NCBI GenBank assembly: GCA_041688015.1
Contig: JBDNIY010000001.1
Coordinates: 783,063-847,062, forward strand
Length of the DNA stretch: 64,000 bases
Origin: Parvibaculum sp041688015
Lineage (GTDB): Bacteria; Pseudomonadota; Alphaproteobacteria; Parvibaculales; Parvibaculaceae
Direction of reading: 5' to 3'
Shown here: piece by piece, positions 34,204 through 42,418 of the stretch
How positions within the stretch are numbered: position 1 is the stretch's first letter
Layout of the letters: each line of letters starts with the position of its first letter
Made by a program: the position numbers and the translations under genes
Notes under the pieces: model-generated
The model's input: only the letters and a program-made list of their open reading frames with translations
What the model was told of the DNA's origin: nothing
The model's database searches: none

Positions 34204-34236
34204 CAAGCGTTTAATTTCGCATGCTAGAGTTACCTC

Positions 34237-34920
34237 ATGGTTAAAACCGCCCCACAGACCCAAAACCAAATCATCACGCCAGACGCGGTGGAGTGGCGCA
34301 TCTCCGATAGCCCCGTGCCCTATGAGCTCGCCAGCTCGGAAATGGACACGAGAGTCCGAGGTATTTGCGAGCATTTCCTGCAAGAAAACGTGTGGTTGCT
34401 CGAGCATCCCTCGCTCTACACCGCAGGCACCAGCGCAGACGCCAAAGACCTGTTATCCCCGGATCGCTTTCCCGTTTTCAAGACCGGCCGCGGTGGTCAG
34501 TACACCTATCATGGACCGGGACAGCGGGTCGGCTATGTCATGCTCGACTTGAAAAAGCGGGGACAAGATGTGCGCAAATATGTTGGCGACCTCGAAGCCT
34601 GGTTGATTGCAACACTCGCCGAATTCGGCGTGACCGGCGAGCTGCGCGAAGGCCGCGTCGGCGTCTGGGTGCGCCGCCCCGACAAAGGCGAAGGCCGCGA
34701 AGACAAAATCGCCGCCATCGGCGTGCGTATCCGCAAATGGGTAACGTTTCACGGCGTCAGTTTGAACGTGGACCCTGACCTCTCCCACTTTGACGGCATC
34801 GTGCCTTGCGGCATCAGCCAGCATGGCGTGACGAGCCTTGCCGACCTCGGCATCACCGCGACAATGGAAGATGTAGACGTGGCGCTGAAGAAGACATTTG
34901 GGCAAGTGTTTGGCGCCTAA
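34237..34920 (+). CDS. lipB: octanoyltransferase (lipoate-protein ligase B)
   Basis: LipB moves octanoyl from acyl-carrier protein to the lipoyl domains of 2-oxoacid dehydrogenases and the glycine cleavage system. The 227-residue protein has LEHPSLYTAGTSADAKDLL, the binding loop TGRGGQYTYHGPGQRVGYVMLDLKKR, the catalytic Lys region KIAAIGVRIRKWVTFHG and the acyl-accepting Cys in VPCGISQHGVTSL. It starts 33 bases from the divergent FliN-like gene. Its stop is followed, in the same frame and with no gap, by an autotransporter remnant. Confidence 0.96.
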   Translation: MVKTAPQTQNQIITPDAVEWRISDSPVPYELASSEMDTRVRGICEHFLQENVWLLEHPSLYTAGTSADAKDLLSPDRFPVFKTGRGGQYTYHGPGQRVGYVMLDLKKRGQDVRKYVGDLEAWLIATLAEFGVTGELREGRVGVWVRRPDKGEGREDKIAAIGVRIRKWVTFHGVSLNVDPDLSHFDGIVPCGISQHGVTSLADLGITATMEDVDVALKKTFGQVFGA

Positions 34921-35313
34921 CAAATCCGTTTCGGATATACCGTCCAGATTTTAGGCAATTTCGAACCGCTGGGCTCGCTCTCCTACGCTCAGACATCGAC
35001 GGACTCCTTCACGGTGCTCGGTGCCAAGGTCGATTTTGAAGACGCAAAAAGCCTGAAAGGTAGCCTTGGCGCCCGCTTTGGTCGTGTACTGAACAAATCT
35101 GAAGGGGCCATCGTCACCGCCTCGCTGACGGCTAAGGTCTGGAACGAGTTCTTGGGCGACAACAAGACCAACTTCAACTTTGCAGCTCAAACGTGTGGCG
35201 ACTTCGGCGGTGCTTACGGCGATGTCGGCGGCAATTGTGAAGTCACGGGCATCAAGTTCAAATCCGACTACAAGGAATCAAGCATCAAAGTTGGTGCACG
35301 CTGGACCTTCTGA
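34921..35313 (+). pseudogene. C-terminal remnant of an autotransporter beta-barrel protein
   Basis: Directly after the lipB stop the same frame stays open for 130 codons. The translation, QIRFGYTVQILGNFEPLGSL then GSLGARFGRVLN, TASLTAKVWNEFLGD and ending SSIKVGARWTF, is the last few strands of an outer-membrane autotransporter barrel with its terminal aromatic residue. There is no signal peptide, passenger or start codon with a ribosome site; the first GTG is at 35014. I read it as the tail of a gene lost by deletion up to lipB. It could in principle be translated by read-through of the lipB TAA, which seems unlikely. Confidence 0.75.
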
Positions 35314-35388
35314 TCTAGCCAACGCGTCTATGTGAAGCCCTCTTCCCGGTCCTGATGTGCTACATTGAGGCCGGGAAGAGGAACGCAT

Positions 35389-36420
35389 ATGGCCACGAAA
35401 AACATGAAAATTGCCATCATCGGGGCAGGCGCATCGGGCATGATGGCGCTCATCAAGTTACGCGAAGCGGGCATCACCGATGTCACGGTTTTTGAAAAAG
35501 CCGAGACGCTGGGCGGCACTTGGCGCGACAATCGCTATCCGGGCCTGACCTGCGATGTGCCTTCGATGGCCTACCGCTATTCCTTTGCGCCCAATGCTGA
35601 ATGGACCCATGTCTGCGCACCGGGACCCGAAATTCTCGATTATCTCAAAGACATCGCGGCCGAATACGACCTTGAGAGCGACATCAAATATAGCTGCGAA
35701 GTCCTAAAAGCCGATTTCGCCGATGGCCAATGGCGCATCGAGACGAACGCGGGCGATGAAGGCGCGTTTGACGTGGTGCTGGCCGCCGCTGGTGTGCTGC
35801 ACCACCCCGCCCTGCCCGACATTCCCGGTCTTGACACATTCGCAGGCGACGCCTTCCACACGGCGCGCTGGCCACATGACTTCTCACTCAAAGGCAAGCG
35901 CATCGGCCTGATCGGCACTGGCTCGACAGCAACGCAGATCACCGGCGCGATCATCGACGTGCTGGTGCTGGCGACCGGCTTTGACGCGCATAAGATCATG
36001 TCGCCCATGGTCATTACGGGCCGCAACGGCAAGCGCCTTGACGCGGCATGGGCCGACGCACAAGAAGCCTATCTCGCGGTCACCATCCCCGACTTTCCCA
36101 ATTGGTTCATGATCGGCGGGCCAAACAGCCCCGTCGGCAATTTCTCATGGCTGCAAACGGCTGAGCTACAATTTGGTTATGCCTTGCAACTCATCGAGTT
36201 AATCCGCAACGGCAATGCACGCGAAATCGCGCCCAAGCCTGAAGCCTTGCGGCGCTTCAATGACGCCGTCATCGCCAAGATGCCCGACACGGTTTGGGCG
36301 TCGGGCTGCAAGAGCTGGTACATCAACAAGGACGGGCATGTGGCGTCTTGGCCATGGACCTTCGAAAAATTTGAAGCCGACATGAGCAAGCCGAAACTCG
36401 ATGACTACGAGATCGCTTAA
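35389..36420 (+). CDS. flavin monooxygenase (Baeyer-Villiger/FMO type) with in-frame internal deletion
   Basis: The 343-residue protein is about 140 residues shorter than its family. The FAD site GAGASG (12-17), EKAETLGGTWRDNRYPGLTCD, the Baeyer-Villiger fingerprint FAGDAFHTARWP (151-162) and the start of the NADPH site GTGSTATQ (176-183) are intact. At residue 187-190 the sequence jumps straight to DVLVLATGFDAHK, which normally comes much later. The missing part carries most of the NADPH domain and the linker. The frame and the C-terminal half are preserved. The start ATG at 35389 has AAGAGGAA before it. It is probably a non-functional deletion allele or a mis-assembly; full activity is unlikely. 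Confidence 0.85.
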   Translation: MATKNMKIAIIGAGASGMMALIKLREAGITDVTVFEKAETLGGTWRDNRYPGLTCDVPSMAYRYSFAPNAEWTHVCAPGPEILDYLKDIAAEYDLESDIKYSCEVLKADFADGQWRIETNAGDEGAFDVVLAAAGVLHHPALPDIPGLDTFAGDAFHTARWPHDFSLKGKRIGLIGTGSTATQITGAIIDVLVLATGFDAHKIMSPMVITGRNGKRLDAAWADAQEAYLAVTIPDFPNWFMIGGPNSPVGNFSWLQTAELQFGYALQLIELIRNGNAREIAPKPEALRRFNDAVIAKMPDTVWASGCKSWYINKDGHVASWPWTFEKFEADMSKPKLDDYEIA

Positions 36421-36437
36421 ACGACACATAAGCTCGA

Positions 36438-37457
36438 TCAAGCCGTAATGCGCGAACGGCCAACCAGCGCCATCGCGCCAATACCAAAGGCCACAGCGGC
36501 ATAACCGATCAGGCTGCCGATGCCGGGCAGACCAACGAACAACCGCAATAAAAACGCAGCGACAATGACGCCTGCTAGCCGCCGCATCAGGCTTGCGTCA
36601 ACAAAGGTGAGCCGCCGGTCCACCATGCCGCCTATCGTCAAAATAACAGCGACGATGCCGGCCAGAATAGAGAGCGGCCAGAGCAGCAGGATGATAAAGG
36701 CAAGCGGCAGGCCGATGATCGTGAAGGCCGCGACAACCGCCAGGATCGGTGACGCGACGAGCCAGAGAAAGCCGAGCATCAAAGCGGCAAAGGCCTGACG
36801 ATTGACACCATCGACAAGGCGCGCGCTGGCCGTGGGCCAGAGCGCCACAATAAGCCCCGCCGCTATGCCGAACCACACAGTTCCCCACCAAGATAGATTG
36901 TAATCTGCTGAGGACCAGCGTTCGCGCTCGGTAAAGCGCGAGCCATAATCTGGCGTCGGCAATACGTCCGATGCAAAGGGCGTGCTGCGCAACACGCTCG
37001 ACTTCACCGCACCTTTGATTTTTGCACCCGCGTCGATCTCAGCAGGCAGGCCGGCAAAATAATCAACATCGCCATTCACCCGCGCGTCCGGTCCGAAGGC
37101 GAGATGCACACCGTAGAAACTGACATTGCCTTTGACGACGCCGTTGATCAGTGCGTCCTGCGAACGGATGGACAGATCGCCGTTGATCGTGCCTTCGACG
37201 GCCACATGACGCCCAGCAATCCAAGCATCCTTGGCCACCGTGGTTTCGTGGCTAATGAAGATCGTCTCGCCCGTCGCCGTCAGCGAGCCGCGGATCTTGC
37301 GCGTCACATTATAGTCGTGGCCAGCGAGATAGAGGCTCGAGCCTACCTGCCACTCGACAGCGCCAGAAGCCGGATCGGCACTATCGGCCTGCGCGCTCAC
37401 GCCACCGACCATCGCCGAAATGAGTATAAAAAACCCGACCAGAAATCCGCTGCGCAT
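36438..37457 (-). CDS. exported bactofilin-like membrane protein
   Basis: The 339-residue protein has a signal peptide (RSGFLVGFFILISAMVGGVSA/QA). A beta-helical region follows (about 40-160: KIRGSLTATGETIFISHETTV, GRHVAVEGTINGDLSIRSQDALINGVVKGNVSFYG, ARVNGDVDYFAG), with the short spaced hydrophobic-Gly repeats of bactofilin/polymer-forming domains. The C-terminal half has four to six hydrophobic helices (WWGTVWFGIAAGLIVALW to the end). Cytosolic bactofilins form filaments; here the predicted position is periplasmic, anchored in the membrane. Function is unknown. It converges on the monooxygenase gene. Confidence 0.75.
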   Translation of the reverse strand: MRSGFLVGFFILISAMVGGVSAQADSADPASGAVEWQVGSSLYLAGHDYNVTRKIRGSLTATGETIFISHETTVAKDAWIAGRHVAVEGTINGDLSIRSQDALINGVVKGNVSFYGVHLAFGPDARVNGDVDYFAGLPAEIDAGAKIKGAVKSSVLRSTPFASDVLPTPDYGSRFTERERWSSADYNLSWWGTVWFGIAAGLIVALWPTASARLVDGVNRQAFAALMLGFLWLVASPILAVVAAFTIIGLPLAFIILLLWPLSILAGIVAVILTIGGMVDRRLTFVDASLMRRLAGVIVAAFLLRLFVGLPGIGSLIGYAAVAFGIGAMALVGRSRITA

Positions 37458-37538
37458 TGTGCCTTCTCCTATTGGTGACAGGTTAACGCGGGAGGGAGAT
37501 TGGAGCAATGGAGGGGGGAAAAAGGAAAGCGAGAAAGA

Positions 37539-37658
37539 CCCTCACCCAACCCTCTCCCACCTGCGCGTAGGCGCAAAAAGAAAGAGGGGGAGAGGACCTT
37601 TATCTTTCCCTCTCCCTCTGGGAGAGGGAGGAGCGCCTCTTAGCGCAGAGGGTGAGGG
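37539..37658. repeat. GC-rich intergenic palindromic repeat (copy C)
   Basis: CCCTCACCC (37539-37547) is repeated inverted as GGGTGAGGG (37650-37658). Between them lies CCCTCTCCC-TCT-GGGAGAGGG (37608-37628). The whole could fold as a branched hairpin just after the pccA stop and before the bactofilin-like gene. It is related in style but not identical to copies A and B. Confidence 0.75.
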
Positions 37659-37670
37659 ACTTCTTTCTCT

Positions 37671-39689
37671 CTACGCGTCGAATTCCATAATCACCGCATC
37701 AACGGCAAGGCTGTCGCCTGCCTTGGCCGAGATCGTGGCAACCGTGCAGTCTTTTTCTGCACGCAGAATGTTTTCCATTTTCATCGCCTCGACGACCGCC
37801 AGCGTGTCGCCGACCTTGACCTCTTGGCCTTCAGTGACCGCAATCGACTTGATGAGGCCGGGCATCGGGCAAAGGAGGAATTTAGACGTATCGGCGACCA
37901 CTTTTTCGGGCATCAAGGCCGCGAGGCGATGACCGGCGGCGGTGCGCACCACGACCAGCGCGTTGGAGCCGCGATAGGACAAATGATAGCCCTGCTTGGC
38001 GCGCTCAAGCTGGACAACGATGGGCTGCCCATTGACCTTGCCCACAAAGACCGACTGGCCCGGATGCCAGTCACTCGTGACCAGATGCTCGCTCACTTGG
38101 CCGCCCTTGTCGCCGCTGAAGGTGACTTCCAGCCCGGCGTCAATCAACTGGGCCCGAACGGGCATCGCCCAATCATCGATCTGCACCACCCATTCGTTCG
38201 GCAGCTTGCGCGGGCGACCTGACAACTGACCGGTGATCTGCACGGCGCGGTCGGCATGTAGCTTGTTCACAAAGACAGCCACCGCCGCCAATTTGATCTG
38301 GCGTGCCTCAGACAGATCAACGCCACTAAAGCCGTCGGGAAATTCTTCCGCGATAAAGCCCGTGGTGATATTGCCGGACTTCCAGCGCGGGTGTTCCATG
38401 ATCGCACCAAGGAACGGGATATTGTGGCGGATGCCCTCAATGTGGAACCGATCAAGCGCGACCGACATATGCGCAATGGCCGCGGCGCGGTCGGGCCCAT
38501 GCGTGCAGAGCTTGGCAATCATCGGATCGTAATAGATCGAGATTTCGCCGCCTTCATAGACGCCTGTGTCATTGCGGATGGTGAGGCCGTTGACCGTCTC
38601 TTCCTTAGGCGGTTGATAGCGCACGAGGCGGCCGGTGGACGGCAGGTTATTGCGATAGGGGTCTTCGGCATAAATGCGGCTTTCGATGGCCCAGCCGTTG
38701 ATCTTCACATCAGATTGTTTGATCGTGAGCTTTTCGCCATAAGCAACGCGGATCATCTGCTCGACAAGGTCAATGCCGGTGATGAGCTCGGTCACCGGAT
38801 GTTCAACCTGAAGGCGCGTGTTCATTTCGAGGAAATAGAAATTACGATCCTTATCGACGATGAACTCGACCGTGCCCGCGCTTTCGTAATCAACGGCTTT
38901 TGCCAGCGCCACCGCCTGCTCGCCCATCGCCTTGCGGGTTTTTTCGTCAAGGAAAGGCGACGGCGCTTCTTCGATAACTTTCTGGTTGCGGCGCTGGATG
39001 GAACATTCGCGCTCCACCAGATAAATCACATTGCCATGCTTGTCGCCGAGCACCTGAATTTCGATATGGCGCGGCTGCGTCACAAATTTTTCGATGAAAA
39101 TACGGTCATCACCAAAGCTAGACTTGGCTTCCGATTTTGATGAATTGAAACCGTCGGCGACTTCAGCTTCAGACCATGCAATGCGCATGCCCTTGCCGCC
39201 ACCGCCCGCGGACGCCTTGATCATCACGGGATAGCCGATCTTGCCCGCCACGCGGATGGCGTCGGCGGTGTCTTTGATCACGCTCAGGTCACCCGGCACG
39301 GTGTTGACCTTGGCCGCGTTGGCGAATTTCTTGGACTCAATCTTGTCGCCCATCACCTGAACGGCTTTAATGTTCGGCCCGATGAAGGCAATGCCATTGT
39401 CGGCAAGCGCCTGCGCGAATTTGGCATTCTCCGACAGAAAACCATAGCCCGGATGGACGGCTTCCGCGCCTGTCTCTTTGCAAGCGGCAATGATCTTGTC
39501 GATGACGAGATAGCTTTCAGAGGCCGGCGCATCGCCGATGGCGACAGCTTCGTCGGCCATCTCGACATGCAGCGCATCCTTGTCGGCGGTGGAATAAACC
39601 GCCACCGTCTTGATACCCATTTTACGTGCCGTCTTGATAACGCGGCAGGCGATTTCGCCTCGGTTGGCGATCAGGATTTTCTTGAACAT
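37671..39689 (-). CDS. pccA: propionyl-CoA carboxylase, biotin-containing alpha subunit
   Basis: PccA carboxylates its biotin for conversion of propionyl-CoA to methylmalonyl-CoA. From the ATG at 39689 it has 672 residues: FKKILIANRGEIACRVIKTARKMG, the ATP-grasp loop SAGGGGKGMRIAW, RECSIQRRNQKVIEEAPSP, EMNTRLQVEHPVTELITGIDLVEQM, a PCC-type central domain, and the biotinyl Lys in VVEAMKMENIL. The DPYRNNLPSTGRLVRY segment is typical of the propionyl-CoA group rather than methylcrotonyl. A TTG two codons earlier is a poorer start. It follows pccB by 219 bases that hold a GC-rich repeat. Confidence 0.95.
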   Translation of the reverse strand: MFKKILIANRGEIACRVIKTARKMGIKTVAVYSTADKDALHVEMADEAVAIGDAPASESYLVIDKIIAACKETGAEAVHPGYGFLSENAKFAQALADNGIAFIGPNIKAVQVMGDKIESKKFANAAKVNTVPGDLSVIKDTADAIRVAGKIGYPVMIKASAGGGGKGMRIAWSEAEVADGFNSSKSEAKSSFGDDRIFIEKFVTQPRHIEIQVLGDKHGNVIYLVERECSIQRRNQKVIEEAPSPFLDEKTRKAMGEQAVALAKAVDYESAGTVEFIVDKDRNFYFLEMNTRLQVEHPVTELITGIDLVEQMIRVAYGEKLTIKQSDVKINGWAIESRIYAEDPYRNNLPSTGRLVRYQPPKEETVNGLTIRNDTGVYEGGEISIYYDPMIAKLCTHGPDRAAAIAHMSVALDRFHIEGIRHNIPFLGAIMEHPRWKSGNITTGFIAEEFPDGFSGVDLSEARQIKLAAVAVFVNKLHADRAVQITGQLSGRPRKLPNEWVVQIDDWAMPVRAQLIDAGLEVTFSGDKGGQVSEHLVTSDWHPGQSVFVGKVNGQPIVVQLERAKQGYHLSYRGSNALVVVRTAAGHRLAALMPEKVVADTSKFLLCPMPGLIKSIAVTEGQEVKVGDTLAVVEAMKMENILRAEKDCTVATISAKAGDSLAVDAVIMEFDA

Positions 39690-39720
39690 TAGCAACTGCC
39701 TCGTGGCTCAATACGATTAA

Positions 39721-39870
39721 GCCCTCCCCCCCAATGACCCATTGCGCCTACGCGCAAGGTGCGGGGGAGGGTTGGGAGGGGGGGTATCTTCGTAAAGACA
39801 GAATATGCCGCTTCACCCCCACCCGTCGCGCCTTGAACAGGCGCGCCGACCTCCCCCCTCAAGGGGGAGG
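39721..39870. repeat. GC-rich intergenic palindromic repeat (copy B, pccB-pccA spacer)
   Basis: This is the same element as copy A in the mccB-mccA spacer, in the opposite orientation. A palindrome CCTCCCCCC-TCAA-GGGGGAGG (39850-39870) is followed, reading the minus strand, by GGTCGGCGCGC, a GGGGGTGAAGC box and CCTCCCAACCCTCCCCC. A second local inverted repeat, TTGCGCCTACGCGCAA, lies at 39742-39757. Confidence 0.8.
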
Positions 39871-39908
39871 CAAAGAAAGCGCATGTGTCGTAACCACTCA
39901 TCAAATTT

Positions 39909-41441
39909 TCAAAGCGGAATGTTGTCGTGCTTCTTCCACGGGTTCTCGACATCCTTGTTGGCAAGGAGCGCGAGCGCGCGTGACAGGCGCGTGCGTGTGG
40001 AATGCGGCATGATGACTTCGTCGATATAACCGCGTTCGGCCGCGACGAAAGGATTGAGGAAACGGTCTTCGTAAGCCTTGGTGTGGGCCGCGATTTTTTC
40101 AGGGTCCCCAATGTCGGCGCGGTGAATGATCTCGACGGCCCCCTTGGCACCCATGACAGCGATTTCGGCGGTCGGCCAAGCGTAGTTCAGATCGCCGCGA
40201 ATGTGCTTGGACGACATCACATCATAGGCACCGCCATAGGCCTTGCGTGTGATGACCGTGATCTTGGGCACTGTCGCTTCAGTGTAAGCAAAGAGTAGCT
40301 TGGCGCCGTGTTTGATCAGCCCGCCATATTCCTGCGCCGTGCCCGGCAGGAAGCCCGGCACATCGACGAAGGTGATGATCGGGATATTGAAGCAATCGCA
40401 GAAGCGCACGAAGCGCGCGGCTTTACGGCTGGCGTCGCTGTCGAGCACACCGGCCAGCACCATCGGCTGGTTGGCGACGATGCCCACCGTCTTGCCTTCG
40501 ATGCGGGCAAAGCCAGTAATGATGTTTTTGGCAAAGCTCTCTTGAATTTCAAAGAAGTCAGCTTCATCCACCGTCTTCAAGATTAATTCCTTCATGTCAT
40601 AAGGCATGTTGGGATTGGCCGGAATCAGCGTGTTGAGCGACATCTCAACGCGATTGGCATCATCAAAGAACGGCCGCTCGGGTACATCTTCCTTGTTGGA
40701 GGCGGGCAGGAAATCGATCAGCCGACGGATCTGCGTCAGCGTGATGACGTCATTGTCCCATGCACCATCGGCGACCGAGGACTTGGTGGTGTGGATCGAC
40801 GCGCCGCCGAGTTCTTCTGCCGTGACGGTTTCATTCGTCACTGTCTTCACAACGTCAGGGCCGGTGACGAACATGTAGGACGTATCACGCACCATGAAGA
40901 TGAAGTCGGTCATGGCGGGCGAATAAACATCGCCACCAGCACATGGCCCCATGATCACGGAAATCTGCGGAATGACGCCTGACGCCATCACGTTGCGCGT
41001 GAAGACTTCGCCATAGCCGCCCAGCGCATCGACGCCTTCTTGAATGCGCGCACCGCCCGCATCAAACAGCCCGATGATCGGCGCACCATTGCGCAGCGCC
41101 ATGTCCTGAACCTTGGTCATCTTGCGGGCATGCGCCTTGGACAGCGAGCCGCCGAACACGGTGAAGTCTTTGACGAAAATATAGACCGGCCGCCCATTGA
41201 CCGTGCCCCAGCCGGTGACAACGCCGTCGCCGAGGATTTTCTGTTTTTCCATGCCGAAATCATGGCAGTCATGCTCGACGAACATATCGAACTCCTCAAA
41301 GGAGCCCTCGTCCAGCAGCAACTCAATACGCTCGCGCGCCGTCAGTCGTCCGCGTCCATGCTGTGCATCAATACGCTTTTGACCACCACCCAGCCGGGCG
41401 ACCTTGCGGCGCTCTTCGAGCTGGCGAATAATTTCTTTCAT
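39909..41441 (-). CDS. pccB: propionyl-CoA carboxylase, carboxyltransferase beta subunit
   Basis: PccB transfers CO2 to propionyl-CoA. The 510-residue protein begins KEIIRQLEERRKVARLGGGQKRIDAQH and has GRLTARERIELLLDEGSFEEFD, FKDFTVFGGSLS-like substrate contacts, GGARIQEGVDALGGYG (first oxyanion loop), MGPCAGGDVYSPAMTDF and FVDVPGFLPGTAQEYGG, and ITRKAYGGAYDVMSSKH (second oxyanion loop). These mark the propionyl-CoA class. It precedes pccA on the same strand, the same order as mccB-mccA. Together they would drain propionyl-CoA from valine, isoleucine and odd-chain fatty acids. Confidence 0.96.
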   Translation of the reverse strand: MKEIIRQLEERRKVARLGGGQKRIDAQHGRGRLTARERIELLLDEGSFEEFDMFVEHDCHDFGMEKQKILGDGVVTGWGTVNGRPVYIFVKDFTVFGGSLSKAHARKMTKVQDMALRNGAPIIGLFDAGGARIQEGVDALGGYGEVFTRNVMASGVIPQISVIMGPCAGGDVYSPAMTDFIFMVRDTSYMFVTGPDVVKTVTNETVTAEELGGASIHTTKSSVADGAWDNDVITLTQIRRLIDFLPASNKEDVPERPFFDDANRVEMSLNTLIPANPNMPYDMKELILKTVDEADFFEIQESFAKNIITGFARIEGKTVGIVANQPMVLAGVLDSDASRKAARFVRFCDCFNIPIITFVDVPGFLPGTAQEYGGLIKHGAKLLFAYTEATVPKITVITRKAYGGAYDVMSSKHIRGDLNYAWPTAEIAVMGAKGAVEIIHRADIGDPEKIAAHTKAYEDRFLNPFVAAERGYIDEVIMPHSTRTRLSRALALLANKDVENPWKKHDNIPL

Positions 41442-41535
41442 TCTGCCCCCAGAAATCCCATGACAGCCGCCAAGATACGGGCCGGGAAGTGCGGATACTC
41501 AAGGCGCCAACCGGTGCCATATCTGGAGCTTTGAA

Positions 41536-41552
41536 TAGCACCGTAAGTGCTA
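41536..41552 (-). promoter_or_regulatory. inverted repeat in the putative pccB promoter
   Basis: TAGCAC and GTGCTA flank 5 bases. Reading the minus strand, a TTGGCA just upstream and GCTATT 16 bases later form a fair sigma-70 match about 95 bases before the pccB start, so the repeat would lie between -35 and -10. The call is tentative. Confidence 0.35.
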
Positions 41553-41601
41553 AATTGCCAATGCCTTGGGGCGGGGTCCTGAGGCCTGAAAAACCCCAGT
41601 T

Positions 41602-42408
41602 TTACGCGGCGTCGGCAACCAGCGCCAAAAACCGAGCGGTATCAGCAAGCTCGTCGCGGCGTAGTGCAAGGCGGGTCGCCTCATCTTCGTCCTCGCCGCT
41701 GAGATAGGCCTGCCAAGCCTCATCGACATGGGCCGCCTCAAACGCCTGATCGACAGTGAGCCGCCCCCGCAGGAGCGCCAAGCCGATGACGGCAGAGCCC
41801 GTCAACGTCGTCGCATTGTGAAGGCCCGCCAGCTCAAAATCGCTTGCCGCCTCAATCGCTACGCGCAAGGCGACGAGCGCCGCCTCGTCCTGTGCCACAT
41901 GAATGAGCCCCGGCGTCACCCGCAGCGACGCCCCGAGTTCCTGTTCAGCCCAGACAACCAGCGGTGCCCAATGAGCGGCCTGACGCTGCGCCAGACCGAT
42001 CGGATAGTCCGCCATGTAGCAAATGAGGTCGGTGCCAGAAAAGGCGGCAAGCTCGGCCACCACCGCGCCACGGCGCGGCGTCACCCGATCAATCACCGTG
42101 TTGGCAAGTTTGGTGAGCCACATGGTCCGCGGATCAATGCGCTCGCCTTGACGCTCCCACTCGGCCGCCATCGCCTCGGCCAACGGCTGTGTGGGCACCA
42201 CCAGCAGCGACTTGGCCGGTGTCTTGACGCTCTTGCCATCCAGCACCACGGCAAAGCCATCATCGACGGGCGCAATGCCCGCTTGCTTATAAAAACGCTT
42301 GGGCAAATTGCGAAACGGATTTTGCCCCGGATGCTCGACCTGCTCGTCTAGCGCCTTGTTACGGCCAAGGCCCATATTGAAGACCGAATTATTTTCGTCG
42401 TCACTCAT
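41602..42408 (-). CDS. ATP12 family F1-ATPase assembly chaperone
   Basis: ATP12 helps the alpha subunit of F1-ATPase assemble; it occurs in mitochondria and alphaproteobacteria. The 268-residue protein has the N-terminal signature FRNLPKRFYKQAGIAPVDDGFAVVLDGKSVKTPAKSLLVVPTQPLAEAMAAEW, then MWLTKLANTVID and the helical C-terminal FSGTDLICYMADYPIGLAQRQAAHWAPLVVWAEQELG. The start at 42408 follows the AsmA gene stop by 10 bases; a TTG 10 codons earlier is the alternative. It is the last gene of the rarA-to-atp12 chain. Confidence 0.94.
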   Translation of the reverse strand: MSDDENNSVFNMGLGRNKALDEQVEHPGQNPFRNLPKRFYKQAGIAPVDDGFAVVLDGKSVKTPAKSLLVVPTQPLAEAMAAEWERQGERIDPRTMWLTKLANTVIDRVTPRRGAVVAELAAFSGTDLICYMADYPIGLAQRQAAHWAPLVVWAEQELGASLRVTPGLIHVAQDEAALVALRVAIEAASDFELAGLHNATTLTGSAVIGLALLRGRLTVDQAFEAAHVDEAWQAYLSGEDEDEATRLALRRDELADTARFLALVADAA

Positions 42409-42418
42409 ATCCAAAAAC

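Noticed and set aside
38391..39140. 249-codon plus-strand frame opposite pccA
   Set aside because: It is the antisense shadow of the carboxylase, as is the similar frame opposite mccA.
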